Made by a program: the position numbers and the translations under genes
In this document: piece by piece, positions 14,921-23,587 of the stretch
Position numbering within the stretch: the first letter of the stretch is position 1
Layout: every line of letters begins with the position of its first letter
The notes under the pieces: model-generated
The model's database searches: none
The model's input: the letters and a program-made list of their open reading frames with translations, nothing else
Told to the model about the DNA's origin: nothing
Source of the DNA: an uncultured Erysipelotrichaceae bacterium
GTDB lineage: Bacteria > Bacillota_I > Bacilli_A > RF39 > UBA660
NCBI GenBank assembly: GCA_902797265.1
Contig: CADBSF010000072.1
Coordinates: 1-34,953, forward strand
Direction of reading: 5' to 3'
Length of the DNA: 34,953 bases

Positions 14921-15608
14921 ATTCACAAGTATATCCTTTACTAATCATATCTTGTCTAATAGTTGATTCTTTTTCATATTTCATATAATCAACACTCGTT
15001 GAAAAATGTTCACTTTGTTTTGGAGATAATAATTGTAAATTTAATTTATCAAAATCTACATTGACTAATGTTACTAAACCTGTATTAGTAGTTGGTGTAA
15101 CACTAATTTGGTAACCATCAATTGGATTTAAAAAAGCTTGATAATCATTTAAGTAAGCATTTACCGTATCTGGTCCATTAGGAGCAGATGGTGTTGCGAC
15201 AAGAGTAAACTTCTTTGTAAATTCCATTAATTGTTCATTGATAAATCCATAATTAATTTCCATTAAATAGTCTGTTCCATTTGGATTATTTGGAACATAA
15301 TAACTACAATTTATATATTCTGTCATCACTACAGGTGCTTGAATTGATTTTTTCTTTTCTAATCTTCTTTGCTCAATCAATCTTTCTTCTTCTTTTTCAA
15401 GAGCTATTCTTCCTGCTACTTGATAAGAGATTCCTACTAGGATAGCAATAATTCCAAGAGTTGCGATAAAAAATGCTGGTTTCTTGCTGGTTCTTTTTTC
15501 CATTTGAATTACTTCTTTAAAAGAATCAAGATTTAATACGTGAGTTCTTTCTAATTCTTCTGTTGACATTTTTTTCTTTTGTTGATTTTGATTTTGTTCA
15601 TGATTCAT
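14919..15608 (-). CDS. single-pass membrane protein with extracellular domain, unknown
   Basis: This is a 229-residue protein. A Gln/Lys-rich cytoplasmic head (1-43) is followed by one membrane helix (about 44-65), a charged helix that may coil (about 68-90), and an extracellular domain (about 95-229) rich in beta strands. Cys101 and Cys228 are the only cysteines in that domain and could form a disulfide. I do not recognise the domain. The ATG at 15606-15608 fits AGAGGTGA eight bases upstream; the GTG further upstream is part of that site. A near-consensus promoter sits at 15636-15664 and the terminator is shared with rpmB, so it is a single-gene unit. Confidence 0.75.
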   Translation of the reverse strand: MNHEQNQNQQKKKMSTEELERTHVLNLDSFKEVIQMEKRTSKKPAFFIATLGIIAILVGISYQVAGRIALEKEEERLIEQRRLEKKKSIQAPVVMTEYINCSYYVPNNPNGTDYLMEINYGFINEQLMEFTKKFTLVATPSAPNGPDTVNAYLNDYQAFLNPIDGYQISVTPTTNTGLVTLVNVDFDKLNLQLLSPKQSEHFSTSVDYMKYEKESTIRQDMISKGYTCE

Positions 15609-15635
15609 CCTAATTCTCACCTCTATCCTAAATAC

Positions 15636-15664
15636 ATTATAGTAAAAACATTTTTATTGTGCAA
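15636..15664 (-). promoter_or_regulatory. promoter of the membrane protein gene 14919-15608
   Basis: TTGCAC (15659-15664), a 17-base spacer, and a perfect TATAAT (15636-15641) on the minus strand. Confidence 0.75.
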
Positions 15665-15682
15665 TAAAAATTGCATTTTTTT

Positions 15683-15711
15683 CAAAAAAAATAGTGATTT
15701 CTCACTATTTT
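15683..15711 (-). terminator. typA terminator
   Basis: A ten-pair stem, AAAATAGTGA (15688-15697) and TCACTATTTT (15702-15711), with a four-base loop, is followed on the minus strand by a T-run, 15 bases after the typA stop. Confidence 0.8.
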
Positions 15712-15725
15712 CTTATTATTTTATC

Positions 15726-17549
15726 CTACTTTTCAGCATTTTTCATTCTTGCATCAAATTTTTTTCTTTCTTCTGTATTTAATATTTTCTTTCTTAAACG
15801 AATAAAATTTGGTGTAACTTCTACTAATTCATCTGAATTAATATAGTCTAAAGCATATTCTAAAGAAATTGGTCTAGGTCTTTTTAATACAACTGTGTGG
15901 TCACTTCCTGCGGCACGAGTATTGGTTAATTGCTTTCCTTTTACAACATTAACAGCTAAGTCATTATCACGATTACATTCTCCAACAATCATTCCTTCAT
16001 ATACTTCTGTACCTGGTTCAATAAACATAATTCCACGATCTTCTAGGTTTCCAATGGAATAAGCAGTTGATTGACCATTTTCCATAGAAACAAGGACTCC
16101 AAGCTTTCTTTCTCCAACAACTACATTATCAAATGGTAAATATTCTTTAAAGGTATGATTCATAATTCCATAACCTTTTGTAAGAGTCATAAAGTCTGTT
16201 GAAAAACCAATTAATCCACGAGATGGAATCGTATAAATAAGACGTACTTGATTTTCAAAATTCGTCATAGATTCCATTTTTCCACCACGAAGGCCTAATT
16301 GTTCGATAATAGAACCTACAGTTTCTTCTGGTGTTTCTATTTGTAATTCTTCGAATGGTTCACATTTCACTCCGTTAATTTCTTTTATAATTACAGTTGG
16401 TTTTGATACTTCTAATTCAAAACCTTCTCTTCTCATATTTTCAATTAATATTCCTAAATGAAGTTCTCCACGTCCACTAACTAAAAATGATTCATTAGTA
16501 GCGGGTTCTACTCTTAAAGATACATCTCTTTGAGTTTCTTTCATTAATCGTTCTTCTATTTTTCTAGCTGTTACAATTTTTCCATCTCTTCCAACAAATG
16601 GAGAAGAATTTGTACCAAAAGTCATTTGTAAGGTTGGTTCATCAATATGAAGAAGTGGTAATGGTAAGATATTATTATTTTCACAAATAGTCTCTCCTAC
16701 TGAGATATCAGAAAGACCTGCAATCGCAATGATATCTCCTGCTTCAGCAGTTTCTATTTCAATACGATTATATCCATAGTAACCAAATAATTTTTGAATT
16801 CTAAATTGTTTCGTAGAACCATCTAATCTTGAACAAGTAACAACTTCTCCTGTTTTGATTTTTCCATTTTGTACTCTACCAATTCCAATACGTCCAACAA
16901 AGTCATTATAGTCAAGTAATGCTGGTTGAAATTGTAATGGTTTATTAGCATCTCCACTTGGTGCAGGAATTAATTCAATTATTTTATCTAATATTTCAGT
17001 AAAACCTTCTGTTTGTGTAGATAAATCATCACTTAAACTACAAGTATTATTAACAGCAGATGCATAAATAACTTGGAAATCTAATTGTTCTTCATCAGCT
17101 CCAAGTTCAATAAATAAATCTAGTACTTCATCAACTACTTGTTTGCATCTTGCACTTGGCTTATCTACTTTATTAATAATAACAATAGGTTTTACTCCTG
17201 CTTCAAAAGCTTTCTTTAAAACAAATCTTGTTTGTGGCATAGCTCCTTCATAAGCATCTACGACTAGTAATACACCATCTACCATATTCATGATACGTTC
17301 TACTTCTCCACCAAAATCAGCATGTCCTGGAGTATCTAAGATATTAATTCTTACTCCTTTATAATCAAGAGCTGTTGTTTTTGCTAGAATCGTAATTCCT
17401 CTTTCATGCTCCAAAGCATTTGAATCCATTGATAAATTTGATAAATCTTCATTTTCACGAAACATTCCTGAATGTTTTAATATACCATCTACTAATGTTG
17501 TTTTTCCATGATCGACATGCGCAATAATTGCAACATTTCTTTTTTCCAT
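15726..17549 (-). CDS. typA: ribosome-associated GTPase TypA/BipA
   Basis: This 607-residue translational GTPase of the EF-G family acts in ribosome assembly and stress adaptation. G1 is [10 protein letters not shown]2 RGITI, G3 [12 protein letters not shown], and G4 NKVDKP. The beta-barrel domain II and the two domains like EF-G III and V follow, then the TypA-specific C-terminal domain with [15 protein letters not shown] and a lysine-rich end. Length and domains are complete. It has an extended -10 promoter (17579-17587) and a terminator (15683-15711), so it is a single-gene unit. Confidence 0.97.
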   Translation of the reverse strand: MEKRNVAIIAHVDHGKTTLVDGILKHSGMFRENEDLSNLSMDSNALEHERGITILAKTTALDYKGVRINILDTPGHADFGGEVERIMNMVDGVLLVVDAYEGAMPQTRFVLKKAFEAGVKPIVIINKVDKPSARCKQVVDEVLDLFIELGADEEQLDFQVIYASAVNNTCSLSDDLSTQTEGFTEILDKIIELIPAPSGDANKPLQFQPALLDYNDFVGRIGIGRVQNGKIKTGEVVTCSRLDGSTKQFRIQKLFGYYGYNRIEIETAEAGDIIAIAGLSDISVGETICENNNILPLPLLHIDEPTLQMTFGTNSSPFVGRDGKIVTARKIEERLMKETQRDVSLRVEPATNESFLVSGRGELHLGILIENMRREGFELEVSKPTVIIKEINGVKCEPFEELQIETPEETVGSIIEQLGLRGGKMESMTNFENQVRLIYTIPSRGLIGFSTDFMTLTKGYGIMNHTFKEYLPFDNVVVGERKLGVLVSMENGQSTAYSIGNLEDRGIMFIEPGTEVYEGMIVGECNRDNDLAVNVVKGKQLTNTRAAGSDHTVVLKRPRPISLEYALDYINSDELVEVTPNFIRLRKKILNTEERKKFDARMKNAEK

Positions 17550-17578
17550 ATACTACACCTCTTTTAGCAACGTTCAAC

Positions 17579-17587
17579 ATTATAACA
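17579..17587 (-). promoter_or_regulatory. typA promoter (extended -10)
   Basis: TGTTATAAT on the minus strand, about 17 bases before the Shine-Dalgarno region. No clear -35; the terminator stem at 17598-17635 occupies that place. Confidence 0.6.
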
Positions 17588-17597
17588 CAAAATAAAG

Positions 17598-17635
17598 AAA
17601 AATACTAGATGTTTTCTTGCATTTCTAGTATTTTT
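17598..17635. terminator. terminator upstream of typA
   Basis: A perfect 12-pair stem, AAAAATACTAGA (17598-17609) and TCTAGTATTTTT (17624-17635), with a 14-base loop. On the minus strand it ends the transcript carrying guaD and the transposase remnant; T-runs exist on both sides. Confidence 0.8.
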
Positions 17636-17667
17636 CGCCTTTACTATTTACCGTTGTTTATGAAAAA

Positions 17668-17893
17668 TTATTTCATTTGATTTATCTCTTCAATCGTTAA
17701 TCCAGTTGTTTTAGAAATTATTTCTATATCAATACCTTCTTTTAATAAGTTTAAAGCTATTTCTTTTGATTTTTCTTCTTGTCCTATTCCAATGTCTTTT
17801 TTCTCCCCAATAGATATTCCTTCATTTTTAGCTCTTTTTTTTCAAGTATTTATCAATCACCTCATTATCTTTGGATAATTTTAATAAATTGTT
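17668..17893 (-). pseudogene. C-terminal remnant of an Rpn/PD-(D/E)XK transposase-family gene
   Basis: About 75 codons remain. The first piece contains LSKDNEVIDKYLKKK and then meets TAA. Removing one base from the A8 run (T8 at 17835-17842 on plus) joins it to AKNEGISIGEKK, then IALNLLKEGIDIEIIS and TGLTIEEI, ending at TAA 17668-17670. The Lys/Glu/Gly-rich linker followed by a short helix-turn-helix-like tail is the usual end of Rpn family recombination-promoting nuclease/putative transposase proteins. The nuclease domain is missing: the fragment begins inside the 3' end of guaD, overlapping it by about 13 bases. No start codon or ribosome site is present. It is a decayed insertion; a sequencing error in the A-run could explain the frameshift but not the missing front. 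Confidence 0.65.
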
Positions 17894-18348
17894 TTATCTT
17901 CTTTTCCTTGATATTCTTGAAAAGATTTGATTGTTTCTTCTTGATCTATTTGTGTTAAATGAAGAGTATTCTTATAATCTTCGTTTTCTTTGATAAATTC
18001 ATAAATAGCGTTATCTCTAAATCCAATATTAGCGGAATCCTCCTTGGTATTTCCATAGTATACTGTTTTTATATTAGACCAGATAATTGCAGATAAACAC
18101 ATAGGACAAGGATAGCAATTTGTATATAAAATACAATCTGTTAAATCATATGTATTTAAATTCTTGCAAGCATCTCTTATTGCTTCTACTTCTGCATGAG
18201 CAGTGGGATCATTTTTATGTAATACACGATTTGCTCCCCTACCTACAATTTTGTCATCTTTTACAATGACTGCTCCGAAAGGTCCTCCTGCATTTGATGA
18301 TAAATTCTCATCTGCTAGTATTTTAGCTTCTTTCATAAATTGATTCAT
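17881..18348 (-). CDS. guaD: guanine deaminase (nucleoside deaminase family)
   Basis: This 155-residue zinc enzyme should convert guanine to xanthine. Zinc-site motifs: HAEVEAI (His51, proton-shuttle Glu53) and PCPMC (Cys81, Cys84). GGPFGAVIVKD near 21-31, NDPTAHAE and a TKEDSANIGFRDNAIYEFI C-terminal part match Bacillus guanine deaminase more closely than tRNA adenosine deaminase TadA, whose C-terminal part differs. The last residues KTIY end as expected for a domain-swapped GuaD. GAGGAGA precedes the ATG. It follows the DedA-family gene by 26 bases on the same strand. Confidence 0.85.
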   Translation of the reverse strand: MNQFMKEAKILADENLSSNAGGPFGAVIVKDDKIVGRGANRVLHKNDPTAHAEVEAIRDACKNLNTYDLTDCILYTNCYPCPMCLSAIIWSNIKTVYYGNTKEDSANIGFRDNAIYEFIKENEDYKNTLHLTQIDQEETIKSFQEYQGKEDKTIY

Positions 18349-18374
18349 TATTATCGTCTCCTCTACATCTTTTA

Positions 18375-18968
18375 TTATACACTATTTTTCTTTATTCTCT
18401 TATAAATAAATCGAATAATTAAAAATAATAAGAAGAATCTTATGGGAGTTTTTAATTTCGAAATATAGGCATTTATTACTACCCAGTTTTCTCCTAGAGC
18501 ATAACCAAAGAATACAAAAGCTAATGTCCAAGGAATAGAACCAATTGTTGTATAGATTAAAAACTTAGTAAAAGATAATCTCATAATACCAATAGGAAGA
18601 GAAATTAAGGTTCTAACTATAGGAAAGTTTCTACCAATAAGAGCACTCATTAAACCATATTTGTTAAACCAAGAATCTGATTTTTCTAAGTCTTCTTCTT
18701 TCATAAAAAAATATTTACCATATTTCTTGATAAAAGGTTTTCCTCCAAAATAACCCATGAAATAGATTACAATAGCGCAAAATACACTTCCTAATAACCC
18801 TGTTAAGAAAGCACCAAAAAAACTAAATATTTTTTTACTCGCAAGAATTCCTCCTGTTGCGAGGATTAATTCACTAGGTATAACAATAATTACTGCTTCT
18901 AAAACCATACCTAAAAACATTCCAAAATAACCATAATTACTGATTAATCGAATTACAAAGTCAGTCAT
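18375..18968 (-). CDS. DedA family membrane protein (VTT domain)
   Basis: This is a 197-residue protein with five or six membrane segments. Signature pieces: SELILATGG near 32-40 (the conserved acidic re-entrant region), and GRNFPIVRTLISLPIG with the paired arginines near 114-120. DedA proteins act in flipping or recycling of lipid carriers such as undecaprenyl phosphate or phosphatidylethanolamine; which one is not readable here. AGGTGA lies 4 bases before the ATG. A terminator after the HAD gene stands just upstream, and TATAAT overlaps its T-run, so it may have its own promoter there. It is complete and probably co-transcribed with guaD. Confidence 0.9.
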   Translation of the reverse strand: MTDFVIRLISNYGYFGMFLGMVLEAVIIVIPSELILATGGILASKKIFSFFGAFLTGLLGSVFCAIVIYFMGYFGGKPFIKKYGKYFFMKEEDLEKSDSWFNKYGLMSALIGRNFPIVRTLISLPIGIMRLSFTKFLIYTTIGSIPWTLAFVFFGYALGENWVVINAYISKLKTPIRFFLLFLIIRFIYKRIKKNSV

Positions 18969-18991
18969 TCAATCACCTAATAAATTATATG

Positions 18992-19021
18992 AAAAAAAGA
19001 ATTAATCTTTCATTAATTCTT
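18992..19021 (-). terminator. terminator at the end of the HAD gene
   Basis: A perfect ten-pair stem, AAGAATTAAT (18997-19006) and ATTAATTCTT (19012-19021), with loop CTTTC, is followed by a T-run on the minus strand. The HAD stop codon lies inside the stem. Confidence 0.75.
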
Positions 19022-19691
19022 CTATATAATCTTTTAATGTATCATATTCTTCTTTTTCTAACTCATCTAATTTCTTATGATGTTTGGAAATCACTGCTCC
19101 TTGAAATGCTTTTAACATCTCATAATCATTATCATTGTCTCCTATCACATATAAATGATTCAATGATAATTCTTCTAAATTAAATAATATTTTTAAGGCC
19201 TTTTCTTTATTGACAGCCTTATTAATAATATTAACATGAGTTCTACTAGCATAGATATGTACAGGGAATTCTTCTTTTAAATAAGAAACAATTTTTTCTT
19301 TTTCTTCTTGTATCTTACAGTTAATAACAATCTTTACACAATCTTTTCTATTCTCTGTTTTATTATATCCATCATCTAAATAATAATCTAATTGTTTTTC
19401 TTCTAACGCAGGAATTATTCTATTAATTAATTCTTCTTCTAATAATATTGTATGAAAACAATAATCCATATTATTAAATAGTTTTGCTCCATCTTCACAG
19501 ACTAAATAAGAATATGGGATATCTTCTTTAATTAAGAAATTCTTTAGATCTGTATAATTTCTTCCTGTTATAATGATAAAAATATTTCCTTGTTGCATAA
19601 ATTTCTTTATTCTTTGAACATTATCTTTTGTTTTTTCTAAATCATTTTCTAAGTAGATTGTATCATCAAAATCACTGGCTAGTATTTTCAT
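19002..19691 (-). CDS. HAD-superfamily hydrolase, subfamily IIB (Cof-like)
   Basis: This 229-residue cytoplasmic phosphatase of the Cof/YbdK group dephosphorylates small sugar phosphates or nucleotides; its substrate is unknown. Motif I is DFDDT with nucleophile Asp7 and acid Asp9, motif II IIITGR (about 39-44), motif III the Lys in VNKEKAL, and motif IV GDNDND near 194-199. The C2B-type cap lies between motifs II and III. It starts 17 bases after the serpin gene and ends in a strong terminator. Confidence 0.9.
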   Translation of the reverse strand: MKILASDFDDTIYLENDLEKTKDNVQRIKKFMQQGNIFIIITGRNYTDLKNFLIKEDIPYSYLVCEDGAKLFNNMDYCFHTILLEEELINRIIPALEEKQLDYYLDDGYNKTENRKDCVKIVINCKIQEEKEKIVSYLKEEFPVHIYASRTHVNIINKAVNKEKALKILFNLEELSLNHLYVIGDNDNDYEMLKAFQGAVISKHHKKLDELEKEEYDTLKDYIEELMKD

Positions 19692-19708
19692 AGTATACTC
19701 CTTTCTTA

Positions 19709-20974
19709 TTATGATTCTTTACAAGTTGTTTTCTTCCATTCATTTGGTTCTTTTACTACTCCAAAAAATAATAATTCTTTTGTTTTATAATCTCTTATCA
19801 TATAAATAAATGGTTGATTAAATTTAATTTTAATCTCTTTTGATTTTTCAATTATGCCAGTTGCATAATCTAATCCAAAATAAGTTACAGCTGCTGCTTT
19901 TGTTCCTTTTTCATTTAAGTCAATATGAGTTTTATGAATAGCTGTTGATACAAATAAATTATTGATATCTTGCTTATTCATTTCTTCTCTTGTTATGATG
20001 TTTGTAAAATCTGCTAAATCTTCATCAAAAGCATCTTTTATTCCCATAGTTCTTAAAACATTGGTGAAACCATTAAGAGTAAAATCATAAGTAAATCTAG
20101 GAAGAGATAGAATAATTTTTAAATCTTTTGTAGCATCTTCCTTATTCTGATCAATTGCTTCTAATTCCTCTATAGTTAATCCTTCTATAAAACTATTGAT
20201 ATCTTGATTAGGAAGAATTCCAATAAACTCTAGATGATTATCTTCTTCATAAGATTTGTATGGTAAAATGATTCCTTTGGCATTATCCGTTTCAAAATAA
20301 GAAGCATCATCTTTATAACTTTGATGCATCATTTCTACTTTCATTTCTTCTTGATTCTCTTTTGTAAATGTCTCTTCTGTTGTATTATTACATTCAAAAG
20401 AAGAAAGCCATTCTACATCGATAGCTAGGGCATTTGCAATTCCCAATACAAATTCTGATGACATTTCATCTAATATTTTATCAATCATCTTATGTGTTTT
20501 TTCTTTTACCCAATTATTAATTACATTGGGAGTAGTAAATTTATCATATAAAACTTCTGATTGATATTTATTTTTCATAGTTGTTTCAAAAGATTGATTA
20601 ATGGAATTCTTATAGTTATCTTTTACAAAGATAGCATTAGCAACTTCTATTCTGTCTTTTATACTAATATCTTTAATTTCTCTACTTGATATTACTTTTT
20701 CTATTTCTTCTTTCGTATGATTATTTGCTCCTTCTTTTAACATAGATAAAGCAATTTCTATAGAATAAGGACTTATTAAATAATTATCTTCTTGAGTGGA
20801 ATTTACTGTTTTTATTAAATTTAAATGATAATTACTTTCGTTATAGGAAGTTGGTTTCTTTGTTGGTTTTTGTGGAGTTACTTTCTTTTGATTGAGTATT
20901 ATTACTCCAACTATTGATAAAGTAATTGTAAGAATAATTACGATAACTACTCCTATTATTATTTTCTTTTTCAT
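19709..20974 (-). CDS. membrane-anchored serpin (serine protease inhibitor)
   Basis: This is a 421-residue protein. Residues 1-29 form a basic start and a long hydrophobic helix that anchors it, followed by a Lys/Pro/Thr-rich tether (about 30-45) and a full serpin fold (about 46-412). Serpin landmarks: NYLISPYSIEIALSML near 64-79, NAIFV near 113-117, the breach-type hinge NEKGTKAAAVT (354-364), and the closing FNQPFIYMIRD and FFGVVKEP strands. The hinge has Gly at P15, Thr at P14 and small residues at P12-P9, as in inhibitory serpins. Counting from Gly357, P1 falls at Ala371 (P1' Thr372), which would suit an elastase-like protease; the exact P1 is inference. It is likely shown at the cell surface against host or competitor proteases. 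The HAD gene is downstream. Confidence 0.9.
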   Translation of the reverse strand: MKKKIIIGVVIVIILTITLSIVGVIILNQKKVTPQKPTKKPTSYNESNYHLNLIKTVNSTQEDNYLISPYSIEIALSMLKEGANNHTKEEIEKVISSREIKDISIKDRIEVANAIFVKDNYKNSINQSFETTMKNKYQSEVLYDKFTTPNVINNWVKEKTHKMIDKILDEMSSEFVLGIANALAIDVEWLSSFECNNTTEETFTKENQEEMKVEMMHQSYKDDASYFETDNAKGIILPYKSYEEDNHLEFIGILPNQDINSFIEGLTIEELEAIDQNKEDATKDLKIILSLPRFTYDFTLNGFTNVLRTMGIKDAFDEDLADFTNIITREEMNKQDINNLFVSTAIHKTHIDLNEKGTKAAAVTYFGLDYATGIIEKSKEIKIKFNQPFIYMIRDYKTKELLFFGVVKEPNEWKKTTCKES

Positions 20975-21013
20975 TTTATCACTATCTTTCTTTATAACAT
21001 TTTATCACAATTG

Positions 21014-21043
21014 AAAAAAATGACAATATGACTTGTCATTTTT
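21014..21043 (-). terminator. terminator after the HerA-like gene
   Basis: A ten-pair stem, AAAAATGACA (21016-21025) and TGTCATTTTT (21034-21043), with an eight-base loop and a T-run on the minus strand. It begins at the stop codon of 21042-22595. Confidence 0.8.
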
Positions 21044-22595
21044 ATTTAAAGAAATTCTTGAAAAGAGAATTTAATCCCTTATTAATAAGTTTATCTGCTG
21101 TTTTATTCGCAACTTTCTTTCCTAATTTATATTGAATGCTGTTCTTCTTTGCTTTTTCTTCTTCTCGTTTTTGTTTTGCTTCTTCTCTTTCTTTTTCCTT
21201 TTGTTCCTTTTCTTCTAGTTTTCTTTGCTTTTCTGCATTCTTCTCGTCTTCTATTCTTTGCTTTTCTTCTTCTATTCTTTGTCTTTCTTCTTCTTCTCTT
21301 TCTAATTTTTCTTTTACTAATTTATCTAATTCTTCATAAGCAGAATCTCTTTCGATTGGTTCTTCATATTTTCCAACAAGGATAGAAGAATTAATGACCT
21401 TATTTCTTGTAATGTCATCAATCGTTCCCATTTTACTTTGAGGTGGTAGAATAGTTGCTTTTTCAACAATTTCTGGTTCACCTTTTTCATTTTGGAAAGA
21501 TACTAATGCTTCTCCTGTACCTAAAGCAAGGATTGCTTCTGCTGTATCAAATTCTGGATTGGTACGGAAAGCATCAGCCGCAACTTTTACGGTTCTTTGT
21601 TCACTTGGAGTATAAGCTCTTAACGTATGTTGAACTCTATTTCCTAATTGAGCAATTACTTCATTTGGAATATCCGTTGGACTTTGAGAAATGAAATATA
21701 ATCCAATTCCTCTAGAACGAATTAATTTTACAACTTGAACAATTTGTTTTAGACGATATCCTGGCATTCCATTAAATAGTAAATGTGCTTCATCAAAGAA
21801 GAATACTAATTTTGGTTTTTCCAAATCTCCAACCTCTGGCATTTTATTAAATAAATTAGTTAGTAACCATAACAAGAATGATGCATAAAGATCAGGTGAA
21901 TTAAATAATTTTACCGCATGTAAAACATTAATCATACCCTTTCCATTATTATCTACTGATATGAAATCATGAATATCTACTTCTGGTTGACCAAAGAATT
22001 TATCTGCTCCTTGACTTTCTAACGTTAGTAAACATCTTTGAATAACTCCTATGGTTTGCGTAGTAATATTTCCGTAACTAGTAATAAATTCATTTTTATT
22101 ATCTCCTACAAATTGAAGTAATAATCTTAAATCTTTGATATCATCTATTTTCCAATCATTATCTTTCGCTATTTTAAAAATAATGGTTAATACTCCTTCT
22201 TGTGCTTCAGAAAGACCTAACATCATTGATAATATTTCAGGTCCTACTGAATCAATTGATGTACGAATGGGATGACCATATTCTCCAAATATATCCCAAA
22301 ATCTTACAGGAAAACTCTTATATTCAAAATCATTAATTCCTAAAGAAGCTAATCTTTTCTCTAAACTTTCACTTGCTTCTCCTGGTAGTGCTGTTCCTCC
22401 TAAATCTCCTTTAACATCCGCAAGTAATACTGGTACACCAGCATCTGAAAATGATTCTGCCATAACCTTTAACGTAATTGTTTTTCCTGAACCACTTGCT
22501 CCTGTAATTAAACCATGACGATTTGCTTTATCTAATAAAATAGATAATTCTTTCTCTTTACTCTTTCCTATTAATACTTTATTATCTTTATACAT
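21042..22595 (-). CDS. HerA/FtsK-like ATPase, DUF853 (YjgR) family
   Basis: This is a 517-residue P-loop ATPase. Walker A is GASGSGKT (32-39), with LLADVKGDLGG just after; Walker B is LVFFFDEAHLL; downstream are an IRSRGIGLYFISQSP sensor strand and LGNRVQHTLRAYTP, the typical DUF853 core. The C-terminal part (about 425-490) is a long Glu/Lys/Arg coiled coil, and the very end is basic. HerA-type proteins pump DNA or act with nucleases, but DUF853 proteins are usually found alone and their role is not known. No NurA-like nuclease is adjacent. It has an extended -10 promoter divergent from the ABC exporter and its own terminator. Confidence 0.85.
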   Translation of the reverse strand: MYKDNKVLIGKSKEKELSILLDKANRHGLITGASGSGKTITLKVMAESFSDAGVPVLLADVKGDLGGTALPGEASESLEKRLASLGINDFEYKSFPVRFWDIFGEYGHPIRTSIDSVGPEILSMMLGLSEAQEGVLTIIFKIAKDNDWKIDDIKDLRLLLQFVGDNKNEFITSYGNITTQTIGVIQRCLLTLESQGADKFFGQPEVDIHDFISVDNNGKGMINVLHAVKLFNSPDLYASFLLWLLTNLFNKMPEVGDLEKPKLVFFFDEAHLLFNGMPGYRLKQIVQVVKLIRSRGIGLYFISQSPTDIPNEVIAQLGNRVQHTLRAYTPSEQRTVKVAADAFRTNPEFDTAEAILALGTGEALVSFQNEKGEPEIVEKATILPPQSKMGTIDDITRNKVINSSILVGKYEEPIERDSAYEELDKLVKEKLEREEEERQRIEEEKQRIEDEKNAEKQRKLEEKEQKEKEREEAKQKREEEKAKKNSIQYKLGKKVANKTADKLINKGLNSLFKNFFK

Positions 22596-22615
22596 AACAG
22601 TACCTCCGTAAACTT

Positions 22616-22624
22616 ATTATATCA
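22616..22624 (-). promoter_or_regulatory. promoter of the HerA-like gene
   Basis: TGATATAAT on the minus strand, a perfect extended -10, 20 bases before the start codon and back to back with the plus-strand promoter at 22631-22658. Confidence 0.6.
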
Positions 22625-22630
22625 TAATCT

Positions 22631-22658
22631 TTGTTATTTGTATTTTTCTTTTTATAAT
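22631..22658 (+). promoter_or_regulatory. promoter of the NatA/NatB-like exporter
   Basis: TTGTTA (22631-22636), a 16-base spacer, TATAAT (22653-22658), followed 16 bases later by the AAGGAGG of the ATPase gene. Confidence 0.6.
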
Positions 22659-22687
22659 GTGATATGATTATTATAAGGAGGATACCT

Positions 22688-23587
22688 ATGTTAAAAGTAG
22701 AACATGTTAGTAAAAAATATGATGATATTTTAGCTGTTAATGATTTATCCTTTACTGTAGAAGAACATGAAATCTTTGGACTATTAGGAGTTAATGGAGC
22801 AGGAAAGACTACGACATTTCGTATGATAGTCAATTTATTAGAAAAAGATTCGGGAGATATTACTTTAGATGGACATAAAATCGATTATTCAATTACTGAT
22901 AAAATAGGTTTTTTACCAGAAGAAAGATCATTACTATTAAAATTAACCGTAAAAGAACAATTGATGTACTATGCAACTTTAAAAGGAATGAGTCATAAAG
23001 ACATTCTTGAAAAAATAGATTATTGGTTAAAAAGACTTCATATATGGGAATTAAAAGATAAAAAATTAAAAGAGATATCAAAAGGAAATCAACAAAAAGT
23101 ACAATTCATTTCTTCTATTATTAATGAACCTAGATTATTAATATTAGATGAACCATTTACTTCATTAGATCCTTTTAATGTTAGTTTATTAGTAGATATT
23201 TTAAAAGAATTTAGTCGTAAAAATACGCTAGTCATCTTCTCTTCTCATCGAATGGAACAAGTAGAAATGTTTTGTGACAAATTACTAATCTTAGTAGAAG
23301 GAAAAACTGTATTAGAAGGAAAACTTCAAGAGATTAAGAATCAATATCGAAAGAAAAAAATTCATATTACAGGAGATATTACTATAGAAGATTTTCAAGG
23401 AATAGAAGGAATTCTATCGATTGAAAAAAGACCAGATGAATATTATCTTACAATTGCGGATGATTCTTATATTTCTTCTGTATTTCATGCAATTAAAGAT
23501 AAAAATAATATTACTCAATTTGTAGTAGAAAATCCTTCTTTAAATGAAATATTTGTATCTATTGTAGGTGATGTTTATGAAGACTAA
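22688..23587 (+). CDS. ABC exporter ATP-binding subunit, NatA/YhaQ-like
   Basis: This 299-residue ATPase powers the permease encoded next. Walker A is GVNGAGKTT; the Q-loop region reads IGFLPEERSL, with Glu where most have Gln, as in the NatA/YhaQ sodium-export group. The signature is ISKGNQQK, Walker B LLILDEP, and the H-loop SSH. The last 80 residues form the DUF4162-type accessory domain of that group. The ATG at 22688 fits AAGGAGG 7 bases before it. It overlaps the permease gene by 11 bases. Sodium or drug export is inferred from the family. Confidence 0.9.
   Translation: MLKVEHVSKKYDDILAVNDLSFTVEEHEIFGLLGVNGAGKTTTFRMIVNLLEKDSGDITLDGHKIDYSITDKIGFLPEERSLLLKLTVKEQLMYYATLKGMSHKDILEKIDYWLKRLHIWELKDKKLKEISKGNQQKVQFISSIINEPRLLILDEPFTSLDPFNVSLLVDILKEFSRKNTLVIFSSHRMEQVEMFCDKLLILVEGKTVLEGKLQEIKNQYRKKKIHITGDITIEDFQGIEGILSIEKRPDEYYLTIADDSYISSVFHAIKDKNNITQFVVENPSLNEIFVSIVGDVYED

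Noticed and set aside
15659-15682. TGCAAT...ATTGCA hairpin with T-run as a plus-strand terminator
   Set aside because: No plus-strand gene leads into it; the bases are the -35 of the minus-strand promoter at 15636-15664.
21136-21385. Two overlapping plus-strand frames rich in Phe, Ser and Leu
   Set aside because: They are antisense shadows of the Glu/Lys-rich coiled coil of the HerA-like gene; no ribosome site is seen.
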